A DNA stretch of 64,000 bases, from the NCBI GenBank assembly GCA_038236995.1, contig JBBRZE010000002.1, forward strand, positions 1 through 64,000, read 5' to 3'. The stretch comes from JAAFHB01 sp038236995. GTDB taxonomy: Bacteria > Bacteroidota > Bacteroidia > Bacteroidales > Prolixibacteraceae. Below the pieces are notes generated by a model. That model made no database searches and was not told the origin of the DNA. It saw nothing but the letters and a program-made list of their open reading frames with translations. The position numbers were made by a program, and so were the translations under genes. Positions 55,080 to 64,000 of this stretch are shown here, one piece after another (positions within the stretch are counted from its first letter, which is position 1; each line of letters opens with the position of its first letter).

Positions 55080-56504
55080 ATGAATCGTAGAAATTTTGTA
55101 AACAAATCAGTACTTGGAGCAGGCGCGGTGGCGATGGCACCCGGCTTTCTTTCAGCATCAACACCTCAAAAGGAATCACTTCGTCCACCGGTTGCAAAAA
55201 GGCTGTTCGTGAGCAAAGCGGTCGAAGAAGAAATCTTAAGAATAAAAAAGGATATTACTGATCCTGAGATTTCATGGTTGTTCGAAAACTGCTATCCCAA
55301 TACACTTGATACAACTGTTCATTTTTCGGAACAGAATGGAGTACCTGATTCATTTATCATTACAGGCGACATCAATGCCATGTGGATGCGCGATTCAACG
55401 GCACAGGTTTGGCCTTATCTTCACCTGGCAGGCAAGGATGAGCAATTGAAAAAACTATTTGTAGGATTGATCAACCGCCAAACGAAATGCATTTTAATAG
55501 ATCCGTACGCAAATGCCTTTAATTTTGGTCCAACAGGAAGTGAATGGAAAATAGATTTAACCGAGATGAAGCCCGAGTTGCACGAACGTAAATGGGAAAT
55601 AGATTCGTTGTGTTATCCGGTTCGCTTAAGTTATCATTACTGGAAACTGACAGGCGATAAAACACCATTTAATGCACAATGGCTTAAAGCGGCAAAAACG
55701 ATTGTAAAAACATTCGAAGAGCAGCAGCGCATCAATAGCAAAGGGCCTTATCATTTCATGCGGGTAACCAGTAAACAAACAGATACCGTTATTGGTGATG
55801 GTTATGGAAATCCTGTTAAACCCAATGGTTTGATCTGTTCGACATTCCGTCCTTCTGATGATTCCACTACCTTTTTATACCTGATCCCTTCCAATTTTTT
55901 TGCACTGACATCCTTACGCCAAATGGCTGAACTTGTTACCAGTGTTTTTAATGACAATACATTTGCCGCTCAATGCAATAAACTGGCTGATACAGTAGAG
56001 AAAAGTCTGAAACAAAATGCAGTAGCCAATCATCTGAATTTCGGCGAAGTATTCGCTTTCGAGATTGATGGTTTCGGAAATCGTCTTTATATGGATGATT
56101 CCAATATTCCAAGCCTGTTGGCACTACCTTATCTCGATGGAGTAAAACCCGACAATAAGATCTATCAGAATACGCGTAAATTTGTTTTAAGCAAAGACAA
56201 TCCCTGGTTTTTTGAAGGTAAAGCGGCATCTGGTATTGGCGGTCCGCATTGTGGAGCAGAAATGATCTGGCCAATGAGCATTATCATGAGGGCTATGACT
56301 TCCAACGATGATAAGGAGATCACGCAATGCTTACGGTGGCTGAAAAACACCCATGCAGGCAAAGGATTTATGCATGAATCATTTCATCAGGACAATGCTG
56401 ATAAATTTACTCGTTCATGGTTTGCATGGGCCAATACCCTCTTTGGTGAATTGATCTATAAAATTCATAAGGAGCGTAAACACCTGTTAAATCAGAATTT
56501 CTAA
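55080..56504 (+). CDS. Tat-exported GH125 exo-alpha-1,6-mannosidase
   Basis: A 474-residue protein. NRRNFVNKS is a Tat signal. GH125 (former DUF1237) blocks are strong: NAMWMRDSTAQVWPYL, HERKWEIDSLCYPVRLSYHY, LICSTFRPSDDSTTFLY, YMDDSNIPSLLALPYL, GGPHCGAEMIWPMSI and FMHESFHQDN. Characterised members remove non-reducing alpha-1,6-mannose, often after GH92 has trimmed alpha-1,2/1,3 branches. It follows the GH63-like gene after 102 bp. A TATTTTTG element at 55025 could give it an extra promoter. Confidence 0.92.
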   Translation: MNRRNFVNKSVLGAGAVAMAPGFLSASTPQKESLRPPVAKRLFVSKAVEEEILRIKKDITDPEISWLFENCYPNTLDTTVHFSEQNGVPDSFIITGDINAMWMRDSTAQVWPYLHLAGKDEQLKKLFVGLINRQTKCILIDPYANAFNFGPTGSEWKIDLTEMKPELHERKWEIDSLCYPVRLSYHYWKLTGDKTPFNAQWLKAAKTIVKTFEEQQRINSKGPYHFMRVTSKQTDTVIGDGYGNPVKPNGLICSTFRPSDDSTTFLYLIPSNFFALTSLRQMAELVTSVFNDNTFAAQCNKLADTVEKSLKQNAVANHLNFGEVFAFEIDGFGNRLYMDDSNIPSLLALPYLDGVKPDNKIYQNTRKFVLSKDNPWFFEGKAASGIGGPHCGAEMIWPMSIIMRAMTSNDDKEITQCLRWLKNTHAGKGFMHESFHQDNADKFTRSWFAWANTLFGELIYKIHKERKHLLNQNF

Positions 56505-56584
56505 ACATCAGATATTTTGACAAATAAAGGAGTCAACTTCTGGAAAAAAATAATGCTAATGCGCCAGAGATAGTTATTTGAATT

Positions 56585-56606
56585 GCCGCGGCTTTAAAGT
56601 CGTGGC
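56585..56606. repeat. REP-like palindrome
   Basis: GCCGCGGCTTT can pair fully with AAAGTCGTGGC through two G-T pairs, giving a 22-nt palindrome in the 56505-56747 gap. A second hairpin, AGCCTT/AAGGCT, lies at 56665-56681. Confidence 0.4.
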
Positions 56607-56747
56607 TATTCTTAATTAAATGGCATTAACCATATAATTGCTTACGAATTCCTCCTATCGTGACAGCCTTAGGTAAAGGCTATGGAAATAAAACACAATT
56701 AACACAAAATAATTCTATCATCTTTTATTTCTCATTACCGTTCAATT

Positions 56748-58217
56748 ATGAATAAACTAACTCAATTTAACTTCAGGTTTCTGATCCTGGTGGTCTTCAC
56801 TTTTGCGGTGAATTCTTTTCATCCTCTATCGGCTCAAACAAAAAACCAGTTTGAATTCAGAAAAGACCACACCTTTAAAATTGCGCAGTTCACTGATCTC
56901 CACTGGAATAATAATTCTCCGACCCGGACAAAGACAATAGAAACAATCCAGCAGGTTTTATTAGCAGAGAAGCCTGATTTGGCTATTCTTACCGGAGATA
57001 TTGTGACCGCTGTTCCTGCAAAAGAAGGATGGCTCGCTATATCTAAAATATTTGCCGATACAAAAGTTAACTGGGCCGTGGTGCTCGGAAACCACGATGC
57101 CGAACCTGAAATCACGCGTGACCAAATTTTCGAACTACTCGAGCCTCTCCCCTGGTTTGTGGGAACGAAAGGCCCCAAAATCTATGGTTCCGGAAATTAC
57201 ACACTTCCAATCAATGCATCTGATGGCAAATCGGTTGCAGCAGTAATCTACTGTATCGATTCCAACGATTACCCAAAAGACAAGAAGATTGGAAATTACG
57301 ACTGGATCAAGTTTGACCAGGTTGCATGGTACCGTAAAACAAGCGATCAATTTACAGCATCGAATAAGCAGATACCAATTCCCTCGCTGGCCTTTTTCCA
57401 CATCCCGCTTGTTGAATTCAACAACATCACCGGGAAAGAATCTACAGTTGGAATAAAAAACGAAGGTGTTGCTTCATCAGAAATTAACTCTGGTCTGTTT
57501 GCCTCAATGGTGGAGAAAAAAGACATCATGGGCGTATTCGTCGGACACGACCACGACAACAACTATATTGGAATTGATCATGATATCTGTCTGGCATTCG
57601 GACAGGTTAACGGTGCAGATGCCTATGGGAAGTTTGAGCGCGGATCACGAATCATCGAACTTCATGAAGGGGAATTCAGCTTCGATTCATGGATACGGAC
57701 AAAATCAGGGACACAGTTTAAATACAATTATCCTTCCGGTTTGTCGTCGGATGAAACAAATGTGGACTATTTGCCGGCTGCACCATTGACTGACTTAAAA
57801 CCGGGGGTGAGTTATAAATACTTTGAAGGAGGTTTTAAATCAACCTCAGAAATTGAAACTGCAAAGATTAAAAAAACCGGGACACTCAAAAACATCTCAT
57901 TAGAACCGGCGGCTGTGCGCGATTCGTTTGCTTTCGAATTTCATGCATGGCTCAAAATTCCGAAAAAAGGAGTTTACCGGTTTTACACCTATTCCGATGA
58001 TGGTTCGAAACTGTTGATCGATGGGAAAGAGGTTGTGAACAATGACGGATCGCATGGCGCCAAACGAGCAGATGGCAAAATCGCACTTGAAGAAGGATTC
58101 CATGAATTTAGGTTACGCTATTTTGAAGATTATATGGGCAATGAACTGGAAGTGGGATTTTCCAGCATATCCATTCGGGAGTGTAAGATTCCCGATGGTA
58201 TTCTTTTCACCAAATAA
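56748..58217 (+). CDS. Exported metallophosphoesterase with C-terminal PA14-like domain
   Basis: A 489-residue protein with a signal peptide (to LSAQ, residue 30). Calcineurin-like metal blocks are complete: FTDLHW, LTGDIV, LGNHDAE, FFHIPL and VGHDHDNNY. From about residue 345 a PA14-type beta domain follows (FHAWLKIPKKGVYRFYTYSD, LLIDGKEVVNNDG, LEEGFHEFRLRYFEDYMGNE), a likely glycan-binding module. It probably removes phosphate from exported sugar substrates. Its context beside GH92, GH125 and a PI-PLC-like enzyme agrees with phosphorylated mannose glycans. Confidence 0.85.
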   Translation: MNKLTQFNFRFLILVVFTFAVNSFHPLSAQTKNQFEFRKDHTFKIAQFTDLHWNNNSPTRTKTIETIQQVLLAEKPDLAILTGDIVTAVPAKEGWLAISKIFADTKVNWAVVLGNHDAEPEITRDQIFELLEPLPWFVGTKGPKIYGSGNYTLPINASDGKSVAAVIYCIDSNDYPKDKKIGNYDWIKFDQVAWYRKTSDQFTASNKQIPIPSLAFFHIPLVEFNNITGKESTVGIKNEGVASSEINSGLFASMVEKKDIMGVFVGHDHDNNYIGIDHDICLAFGQVNGADAYGKFERGSRIIELHEGEFSFDSWIRTKSGTQFKYNYPSGLSSDETNVDYLPAAPLTDLKPGVSYKYFEGGFKSTSEIETAKIKKTGTLKNISLEPAAVRDSFAFEFHAWLKIPKKGVYRFYTYSDDGSKLLIDGKEVVNNDGSHGAKRADGKIALEEGFHEFRLRYFEDYMGNELEVGFSSISIRECKIPDGILFTK

Positions 58218-58232
58218 AACGATAGAAATGGG

Positions 58233-59162
58233 TTATTTCTCCTCTCCAAAATCGCTTAACTGAAGTTTTAAAGCACCTCCAGTCGTTTTCTGATTATCAT
58301 TTTTATAGGCTGACAAATATTCGGTCGGTGTTAAGTTCATGACCCGCTTAAACTGGTCATTGAAATGAGACAAGTTATTAAATCCGCTTTCCAAACTGGC
58401 CAGCGAGATGGATATGTTACCTTCAACCATTAATTTGCAGGCATGACCAATTCTTATTTCATTCAGAAATGAGAAAAAGGTCTTACCTGTCCGCTTCTTA
58501 AAATATCGGCAAAATGCAGTTGGAGAAATATTTACGGTATTTGCAACATCTTCAAGTTTAATCGGGTTGGTGAAGTTGAGCAGAATATGTTCATGTATTT
58601 TATTAAACCGGTGAAAATCAAAAGTATTTATCGTCTTTGAATAACCAACACTTGCATGGTATTTATAATCCTTTGTATTGGCCATCATATCCAGCAAAAT
58701 GATTAATTCAGTTATCCTGTTAATACCTGAAAGCTGAAAAATTTTTATGATTTGTTCCCCCAAAAGTTTCCTGCTCTTGCAAAAATACTGGATACCTCTT
58801 TGCGATTTTTCAAGCAACTCTTTAATGGCCTGCATCTCTGGCAGACTGATGAAATTTTTGTCGAAAATCTCTTTTTTAAACTGAATAATAAGGGCTTTGA
58901 CCCCGGTCGTATCCAAGCCTTCGGAATATTTCGGGTCACTTTTCCACCAGTGCGGCACGTTTTCGCCGATAATGCTGATTTCACCCTCCTTAAATCGGTG
59001 AATACCATCGCCAACATAACTGGTACCAGAACTTTTAACCACAAAAAGTATTTCGATTTCGGGATGGAAATGCCAGGGAACCGAAAAATGGGGTTTCTCT
59101 TCATCAAAGAAAATAACCGATTCAGTTGGCAATGCCACAAGTTTCTGATAAAATGGCTTCAT
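58233..59162 (-). CDS. AraC-family regulator with cupin sensor domain
   Basis: A 309-residue protein. The N-terminal cupin (VPWHFHPEIEILFVVKSSGT, GDGIHRFKEGEISIIGENVPH) probably binds a sugar signal. The C-terminal AraC DNA-binding domain has two helix-turn-helices (IKLEDVANTVNISPTAFCRY and SISLASLESGFNNLSHFNDQ) and the signature FKRVMNLTPTEYL. It ends 15 bp from the stop of the convergent phosphoesterase and sits between the mannosidase genes and susD/susC, so it is the best candidate regulator of this locus. Confidence 0.9.
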   Translation of the reverse strand: MKPFYQKLVALPTESVIFFDEEKPHFSVPWHFHPEIEILFVVKSSGTSYVGDGIHRFKEGEISIIGENVPHWWKSDPKYSEGLDTTGVKALIIQFKKEIFDKNFISLPEMQAIKELLEKSQRGIQYFCKSRKLLGEQIIKIFQLSGINRITELIILLDMMANTKDYKYHASVGYSKTINTFDFHRFNKIHEHILLNFTNPIKLEDVANTVNISPTAFCRYFKKRTGKTFFSFLNEIRIGHACKLMVEGNISISLASLESGFNNLSHFNDQFKRVMNLTPTEYLSAYKNDNQKTTGGALKLQLSDFGEEK

Positions 59163-59236
59163 AAAATATGCAAGTTTAGCAAATATTAGGATCTGGTAGT
59201 AAAAATAGCTAAAATACCATTAGAAAACCACTAAGC

Positions 59237-59274
59237 AAATCAGCCAAAAGAACAAAAGTTCAATTGGCTGATTT
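59237..59274. terminator. Hairpin downstream of susD
   Basis: AAATCAGCCA (59237-59246) pairs perfectly with TGGCTGATTT (59265-59274), with inner GAAC/GTTC. It lies 90 bp after the susD stop and upstream of the AraC start. The T run is on the plus side, so the direction is unclear. Confidence 0.5.
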
Positions 59275-59363
59275 TTATAATAATACCATCCTGTAAAAGG
59301 TTGGATTATCATATTTGATGAACCTATCCTTTCAAAGTGATCACTATTAAACTCCGATACCCA

Positions 59364-60974
59364 TCAATAACCTGGATTCTGAACCAATTTTGGATTCAGT
59401 TTGAGTTGATTTCCGGGAACCGGGAAAAGTTCGTGGTTCTTGTCGCTAACTACATCTTTGAATAACCAGAGATTACTGTATTTACCAAAACGGATCAGGT
59501 CGTTTCTGCGCCAGGCCTCCCAGGCAAACTCCCTGACACGTTCGTCAAGTAATTCGTCAAGTGTTGGATTTGCGCTTATGACTGGTGCTTTGGCCCTTGT
59601 TCTGATTTGGTTAACAAGTGTGACAGGGGTTTCTCCATTGGTTGCACCCGCGCCCCGGAGGATAGCCTCAGCCTTCATCATTAGAATATCAGCATAACGG
59701 TAAACAGGGAAATCATTGTTATCACTGCGGGTATTAGGATCCCAGTTTGGATCAGGATAAAATTTTATAGAACGGGCACCCATATACTGCGAAAGGAAGT
59801 CATTACCTGTATCCATTTTGCCAGGGTCATATCTAAGCCAAATTGCCTTGGTCAATTCCAACTGCCATATGGTATCTCTGCCACCACTCAAAGGACCTGC
59901 ATAATCCTGATTTAAACCTTTATAAGTAGTCTTTACTGTAATTGGAGTCTTGCCATCTGCTTCAAATTGTTTGCCCACGATCCATGTGCTGGTGCGCACA
60001 TCCCCGGCAAGGTTAAACTTATCGAAGTATTCAGGTAGAGTCTTCATACTATTACTTGGAGATTTGGATCCAAGACCATACTTTGTTCTCAATTCAGGGG
60101 TAAGGTCGTAGCGGGTGAAGGAGTTTCCGGTAATTTTAAATGCATCGTATACAATAGCAAAAATGAATTCCTTTACATTAGGACCATTGGTAGGAAGGAA
60201 CATACTTTTGTAGTCGGCATCCAGGGAAAACAATCCCGACTTAATTACTGAATCGCACTGTGTAACAGCTTCATTATACATTCCGGCACCTTTATATACC
60301 TGGGCATTAAGATAGAGTTTGGCAAGTAACGCGTGTGCCATCCAAACAGTTGGCCTGCCATAGGTAACCGAGTTCTTGGCCCTTGGGAGAAAAGGGGCAC
60401 TCTCCTTTACCTCATTCTCGATAAATGCAAACACATCAGCTCGCGGCGAGGTAGGGGTATCGTCTCCAAATTTTTCCAAAATCGGGACATTTCCGTAATT
60501 ATCGAGTAAAATGAAATAAAAGAGGGCCCGCATCATACGAAGCTCAGCAAACTGCTGATTCTTTAGTGTTCCTTCAGGAACGGCATCGAACATAGCCATG
60601 ACGCGGTTACAGGCAATAATACCGTTAAAAGCATAAGTCCATACAGTGTTAACAATTGAATTGTCAGGAGTCCAGGTATGTTTATGGAGTTCACGATACT
60701 GACCGCCATCATCCCAGTTCCCGTCTCGTGCAGGGATCAGCGCCTCATCAGTTGAAAGCGATTCGAGACGCCAGTAATCAATGGCATAGTTTGCCGGCAG
60801 AATAGTATAAATAATCCCTTTTGCTGCCTCAAAATCCGATGCCTTTGTCGGAAAATTATCCGGAGTTAATTCCGATTCGGCCTTAATATCAAGTTTCGTA
60901 CAGTTTGTAAAGAGCAAAGCAAACAATATGAGGGTGCCAGCTAATTTTTTTATGACAGATATTTTCGTTATCAT
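59364..60974 (-). CDS. SusD/RagB-family nutrient-binding lipoprotein
   Basis: A 536-residue protein. The lipoprotein signal ends LLFTNC (Cys25). The SusD fold shows in the N-terminal TPR part (WTYAFNGIIACNRVMAMFD, MRALFYFILLDNYGNVPI) and the C-terminal RADILMMKAEAILR and RTRAKAP segments, ending ELFPVPGNQLKLNPKLVQNPGY. It is the surface lid that captures glycan for the SusC porin. The susC stop lies 44 bp upstream, so the two are one operon. Specificity is not visible. Confidence 0.95.
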   Translation of the reverse strand: MITKISVIKKLAGTLILFALLFTNCTKLDIKAESELTPDNFPTKASDFEAAKGIIYTILPANYAIDYWRLESLSTDEALIPARDGNWDDGGQYRELHKHTWTPDNSIVNTVWTYAFNGIIACNRVMAMFDAVPEGTLKNQQFAELRMMRALFYFILLDNYGNVPILEKFGDDTPTSPRADVFAFIENEVKESAPFLPRAKNSVTYGRPTVWMAHALLAKLYLNAQVYKGAGMYNEAVTQCDSVIKSGLFSLDADYKSMFLPTNGPNVKEFIFAIVYDAFKITGNSFTRYDLTPELRTKYGLGSKSPSNSMKTLPEYFDKFNLAGDVRTSTWIVGKQFEADGKTPITVKTTYKGLNQDYAGPLSGGRDTIWQLELTKAIWLRYDPGKMDTGNDFLSQYMGARSIKFYPDPNWDPNTRSDNNDFPVYRYADILMMKAEAILRGAGATNGETPVTLVNQIRTRAKAPVISANPTLDELLDERVREFAWEAWRRNDLIRFGKYSNLWLFKDVVSDKNHELFPVPGNQLKLNPKLVQNPGY

Positions 60975-61018
60975 TTTTGATAATTTTAAAAAGAGTTAAG
61001 ATTTGAACTTATCAATAA

Positions 61019-64000
61019 TTACAAATTAATGTTTATCCCAAGCATAAAGGTACGTGTCTTTGGATAAAAATTATTGTTGTCGATACCCGGTTCAATTCCT
61101 CCAAGATTAATTTCAGGATCAATACCTCTGTATTTGGTGATTACGAACAGATTATTTGATGTAATATACAAGCGGGCACTCTTAATTTTCGCACTTCGGA
61201 TTTTAAAATTATATCCCAGTGTTGCGTTGTCCATCCGTATATAAGATCCGTTCTCGATGTACCTTGTTGAATTATAGAATGAATTTATGTCCGTGGCTGG
61301 TTCTCCAAGTGAGAACTTCGGAATGTTGTTATTCGATGCGTTATTTACATCATTCAGACTGGCTAAAGTTGAGTTAAGGATCTTATTTCCTGAAACGCCC
61401 CTTAAAAAGAAGCTAAAGTCGAAATTCTTAAAGGTAAACGTATTGTTCCATCCAAACATAAATTTTGGCTGAGCATTTCCACTTTGCTTGAAATCTTCTA
61501 CAGTCACAACCTTTGAAGTATCGCCATTTGCTTTATAAAACACGGAGATCCCCTGTACGTTCCGACCAGCATACTGGCGGACAAAAAAGGTTCCGATAGG
61601 CTCACCTTCTTTAAGGATCTGGGCAGGATTACCTGACTGACCCTTACCGCCGATTCCGGCAGTCCTGATTTCTGTGAAGGTTGGGAACAGGTCGTTTGAT
61701 AACGATACAACCTTGTTCACATTGTGGGAAATATTAAAGGACGTGGTCCATTGAAAATCATTTGTTTTAACTGGTGTGGCATTGATTTGAAATTCAACCC
61801 CCTTATTGCTGATTTTGCCCACATTGGCGATCAATGAAGAATAGAGGTATTTTGTCGTTGAGACTGGATAACTCCAGATAAGGTCGCTCGTTTGCTTGCT
61901 GTATGCTTCGATTGTACCTGTAATGCGGTTTTCAAGGAATCCAAAGTCAAGACCAACATTGGCCATTGCCGTTGATTCCCATTTCAGGTTAGGATTTTCA
62001 TTTTGAGTTACACCTACAGCCTGAAGCTGAACCCCATTAATATAGGTTGTCCCGGTTACGCCATATTTCAATCTCGAAATCATCGGATCAAAGCCAAGAG
62101 AGTTACCACTTATACCGTAACCGACACGCAATTTCAAGTCGCTGACCGCTTTAAGGTTTGACATAAACGATTCATTGATAATTTTCCATCCAACTGATGC
62201 AGATGGGAAAGTACCCCATTGGTTATTCGCACCAAATGCAGATGATCCGTCACGCCGTATTGTTGCCTGTAAAAGATATTTGTTATTGAGCTGATAATTC
62301 AACCGCGAATAAAAGGAGATGATCCGCAATGTCTGAATAGTGGCAGTCCCAAACCGATCAGCGGTAGTAACCTTATCAGGTGAACTTCCCAGGGAAAGGT
62401 TGTTGTATAACAGGTCATCCGAGATGAAATTACTATTTGCATTCTGAAATCCGTCATTAATCTTGTCTTCCTGCCACGAATAACCTGCCAATACTTTTAC
62501 ACTATGGATTCCGTAAGTTTTATCAAAGGTAATGTAGTTCTCTGCAAGTGTACTCTTATTGGTATATTCAGACCTGATCGCGTAACCGTTTGCACCTAAA
62601 TGTAGTGTTGATGCCGCTTTGGAATACTGATTGTCCTGGTTATCGGTTGTTTGCAACGAAGCACTGGCATTGTAGGTTAACCATGGCATAATATTGATTT
62701 TTAAAGTAATATTAGCCAGCTGGTTGATCGTTTTAAGAAAATTCAGGTCGTTGTTTAACATCGCCACCGGGTTATAGTAGTTACTGTTTTGGGTATTCTC
62801 AAAGTAAGTGCCATCAGGTTTAAGAACACTTACGGTTGGCAGATATTTATGCATATTTGCGTAAACATCAGCACGGACAAATTGCTTGTTTGTGGTGGCA
62901 TTTGTAAGGTTAAATCCTACAGTTAACTTATCATTAAATGCTTTTTGTTCTACGTTCATCCGACCTATCCACCTGTCAAGGGAACTTGTTTTTATGACAC
63001 CTTGATTATCAAGGTATTTTATACTGACTCCATAGGAGGTTTTATCATTACCACCGCCGAATGATAAGTTGTGACTTTGAGAAATACCAGTTCTGGTCAC
63101 CTCATCCTGCCAGTTGGTATTACCACCATTGTCATCAAAAGGAACCTTATTGACTGTTTTAAGATAATCTCTCAGCTCCGTGGCGGTTAACATATCAATA
63201 CGATGTGAAACATTCTCAACAGCAACATAGCTGCTAAAATTCACATACGACTGGCCATCTTTTGCGCGCTTGGTCGTAATCATGATAACCCCATTTGCTG
63301 CTCTTGAACCATAAATAGCGGTGGAGGAGGCATCACGAAGAACATCCATCGTTACGATATCCTCATTAGCAACCGATTCGATTGATGCACCGGGAACTCC
63401 ATCAATTACATAAAACGGTTCCATGGCGGCTCCGGTACGAAGTGTTGAAGGTCCGCGCAAAGTGATGGAGGGAGTAGCTGTCGGATCTCCGCTTGCTGTA
63501 ATATTCAGACCAGGAACTTTTCCCTGTAGCATCGCAGCGGGAGAAGAGTAAACTCCCTTGTTCATCTCGCTTGCAGTAACAGTAGTAATAGATCCGGTAA
63601 TATCTTTTTTCTTCAAAGTACCGTAACCAACTACGACAACTCCTTCAATGTTTAAAACTTCCGGCTTTAATTTTACATTGACAACAGTCTGATTACCAAT
63701 TTTTATTTTATCGGTAATGTATCCAACAAATGAGAAAATAAGCGTGGCATTCTTTTGGGTAACATTGAGTGAATATTTTCCATTTACATCAGAAGTTGTA
63801 CCAATCATTGTCCCTTCAACAACGATATTTACTCCTACAATAAATTCGCCTGTGTTGGCATCGGCAATCGTACCGGTAATCATCGTCTGCTGTGCAGCAG
63901 CCATAACTTCTGTCCCTGTCAAAACAGAAGCGTTTTTATTATCAAGATTTGAAGGTGCATTACTGGCAGTTGCAATGCTACCGAACAAACTGATAATCAA
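61019..64000 (-). CDS. SusC/RagA-family TonB-dependent receptor, 5' end outside window
   Basis: 993 visible residues, open to the window edge, so the signal peptide and start are missing. It begins with a carboxypeptidase-D-like regulatory domain (MITGTIADANTGEFIVGVNI, DVNGKYSLNV). The SusC signature VVVVGYGTLKKKDITGSITTV leads into the plug (VPGLNITASGDPTATPSITL, DASSTAIYGSRAANGVIMIT), followed by a long beta barrel ending FYPKTRTFMLGININL. It imports oligosaccharides across the outer membrane with the SusD partner and TonB. The linked mannosidases and AraC gene make it part of the same utilisation locus. Confidence 0.95.
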   Translation of the reverse strand: MIISLFGSIATASNAPSNLDNKNASVLTGTEVMAAAQQTMITGTIADANTGEFIVGVNIVVEGTMIGTTSDVNGKYSLNVTQKNATLIFSFVGYITDKIKIGNQTVVNVKLKPEVLNIEGVVVVGYGTLKKKDITGSITTVTASEMNKGVYSSPAAMLQGKVPGLNITASGDPTATPSITLRGPSTLRTGAAMEPFYVIDGVPGASIESVANEDIVTMDVLRDASSTAIYGSRAANGVIMITTKRAKDGQSYVNFSSYVAVENVSHRIDMLTATELRDYLKTVNKVPFDDNGGNTNWQDEVTRTGISQSHNLSFGGGNDKTSYGVSIKYLDNQGVIKTSSLDRWIGRMNVEQKAFNDKLTVGFNLTNATTNKQFVRADVYANMHKYLPTVSVLKPDGTYFENTQNSNYYNPVAMLNNDLNFLKTINQLANITLKINIMPWLTYNASASLQTTDNQDNQYSKAASTLHLGANGYAIRSEYTNKSTLAENYITFDKTYGIHSVKVLAGYSWQEDKINDGFQNANSNFISDDLLYNNLSLGSSPDKVTTADRFGTATIQTLRIISFYSRLNYQLNNKYLLQATIRRDGSSAFGANNQWGTFPSASVGWKIINESFMSNLKAVSDLKLRVGYGISGNSLGFDPMISRLKYGVTGTTYINGVQLQAVGVTQNENPNLKWESTAMANVGLDFGFLENRITGTIEAYSKQTSDLIWSYPVSTTKYLYSSLIANVGKISNKGVEFQINATPVKTNDFQWTTSFNISHNVNKVVSLSNDLFPTFTEIRTAGIGGKGQSGNPAQILKEGEPIGTFFVRQYAGRNVQGISVFYKANGDTSKVVTVEDFKQSGNAQPKFMFGWNNTFTFKNFDFSFFLRGVSGNKILNSTLASLNDVNNASNNNIPKFSLGEPATDINSFYNSTRYIENGSYIRMDNATLGYNFKIRSAKIKSARLYITSNNLFVITKYRGIDPEINLGGIEPGIDNNNFYPKTRTFMLGININL

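Overview
The window looks like a chromosome segment of a Bacteroidota (Bacteroidetes) species, probably from the Bacteroidales/Marinilabiliales side. The reasons are a SusC/SusD pair, many exported glycoside hydrolases, an S46 dipeptidyl-peptidase, ORF6N and Yip1-type proteins, weak ribosome binding sites, and several promoters with the TAnnTTTG -7 element of this phylum. No database search was possible; names rest on motifs and family knowledge.

Left part (1-20 kb): a partial phosphoesterase; a phosphoenolpyruvate carboxylase gene broken by one extra base, followed by an LCIB-type carbonic anhydrase-like gene; exported GH31, GH116 and GH106-like hydrolases with a secreted RbsD/FucU-like mutarotase; a tetraheme cytochrome fused to a SUMF1-like domain next to a Tat-exported Gfo/Idh oxidoreductase; and a cytoplasmic Gfo/Idh plus sugar-epimerase pair.

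Centre (19.8-28.3 kb): an mtnA - class II aldolase - mtnP cluster (a methylthioadenosine / 5'-deoxynucleoside salvage shunt). The mtnP gene is split by a 5,746-bp AT-rich element. The element carries a large serine recombinase, a divergent SF2 helicase-like ATPase, an HNH gene with two in-frame UGA codons, a ribbon-helix-helix gene and about 1.2 kb of repeat-bearing non-coding DNA. Its ends can be placed to the base: joining the flanks at a central AT dinucleotide restores a 248-residue MtnP, and joining the element ends gives a symmetric attP. This is the most notable system in the window.

Middle right (28.3-43.8 kb): tRNA-Met, a beta-propeller protein, patatin, proline iminopeptidase-like hydrolase, S46 peptidase, acyl-CoA ligase, a yefM-yoeB toxin-antitoxin pair with its operator, a TPR protein with two small genes, a 41-bp tandem repeat, palindromic repeats, LysE exporter, thioesterase, and an ORF6N gene that contains a palindrome also present twice downstream of it.

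Right part (43.8-64 kb): a glycan utilisation region. A leftward operon encodes an SGNH esterase, GH30 and a clan GH-A hydrolase. A rightward series encodes a Tat protein, GH92, a PI-PLC/GDPD-like enzyme, a GH63-like enzyme, GH125 and a PA14-tailed phosphoesterase. An AraC regulator and SusD/SusC complete it. GH92 plus GH125 point to alpha-mannan, N-glycan or mannosylated phospho-glycan as substrate.
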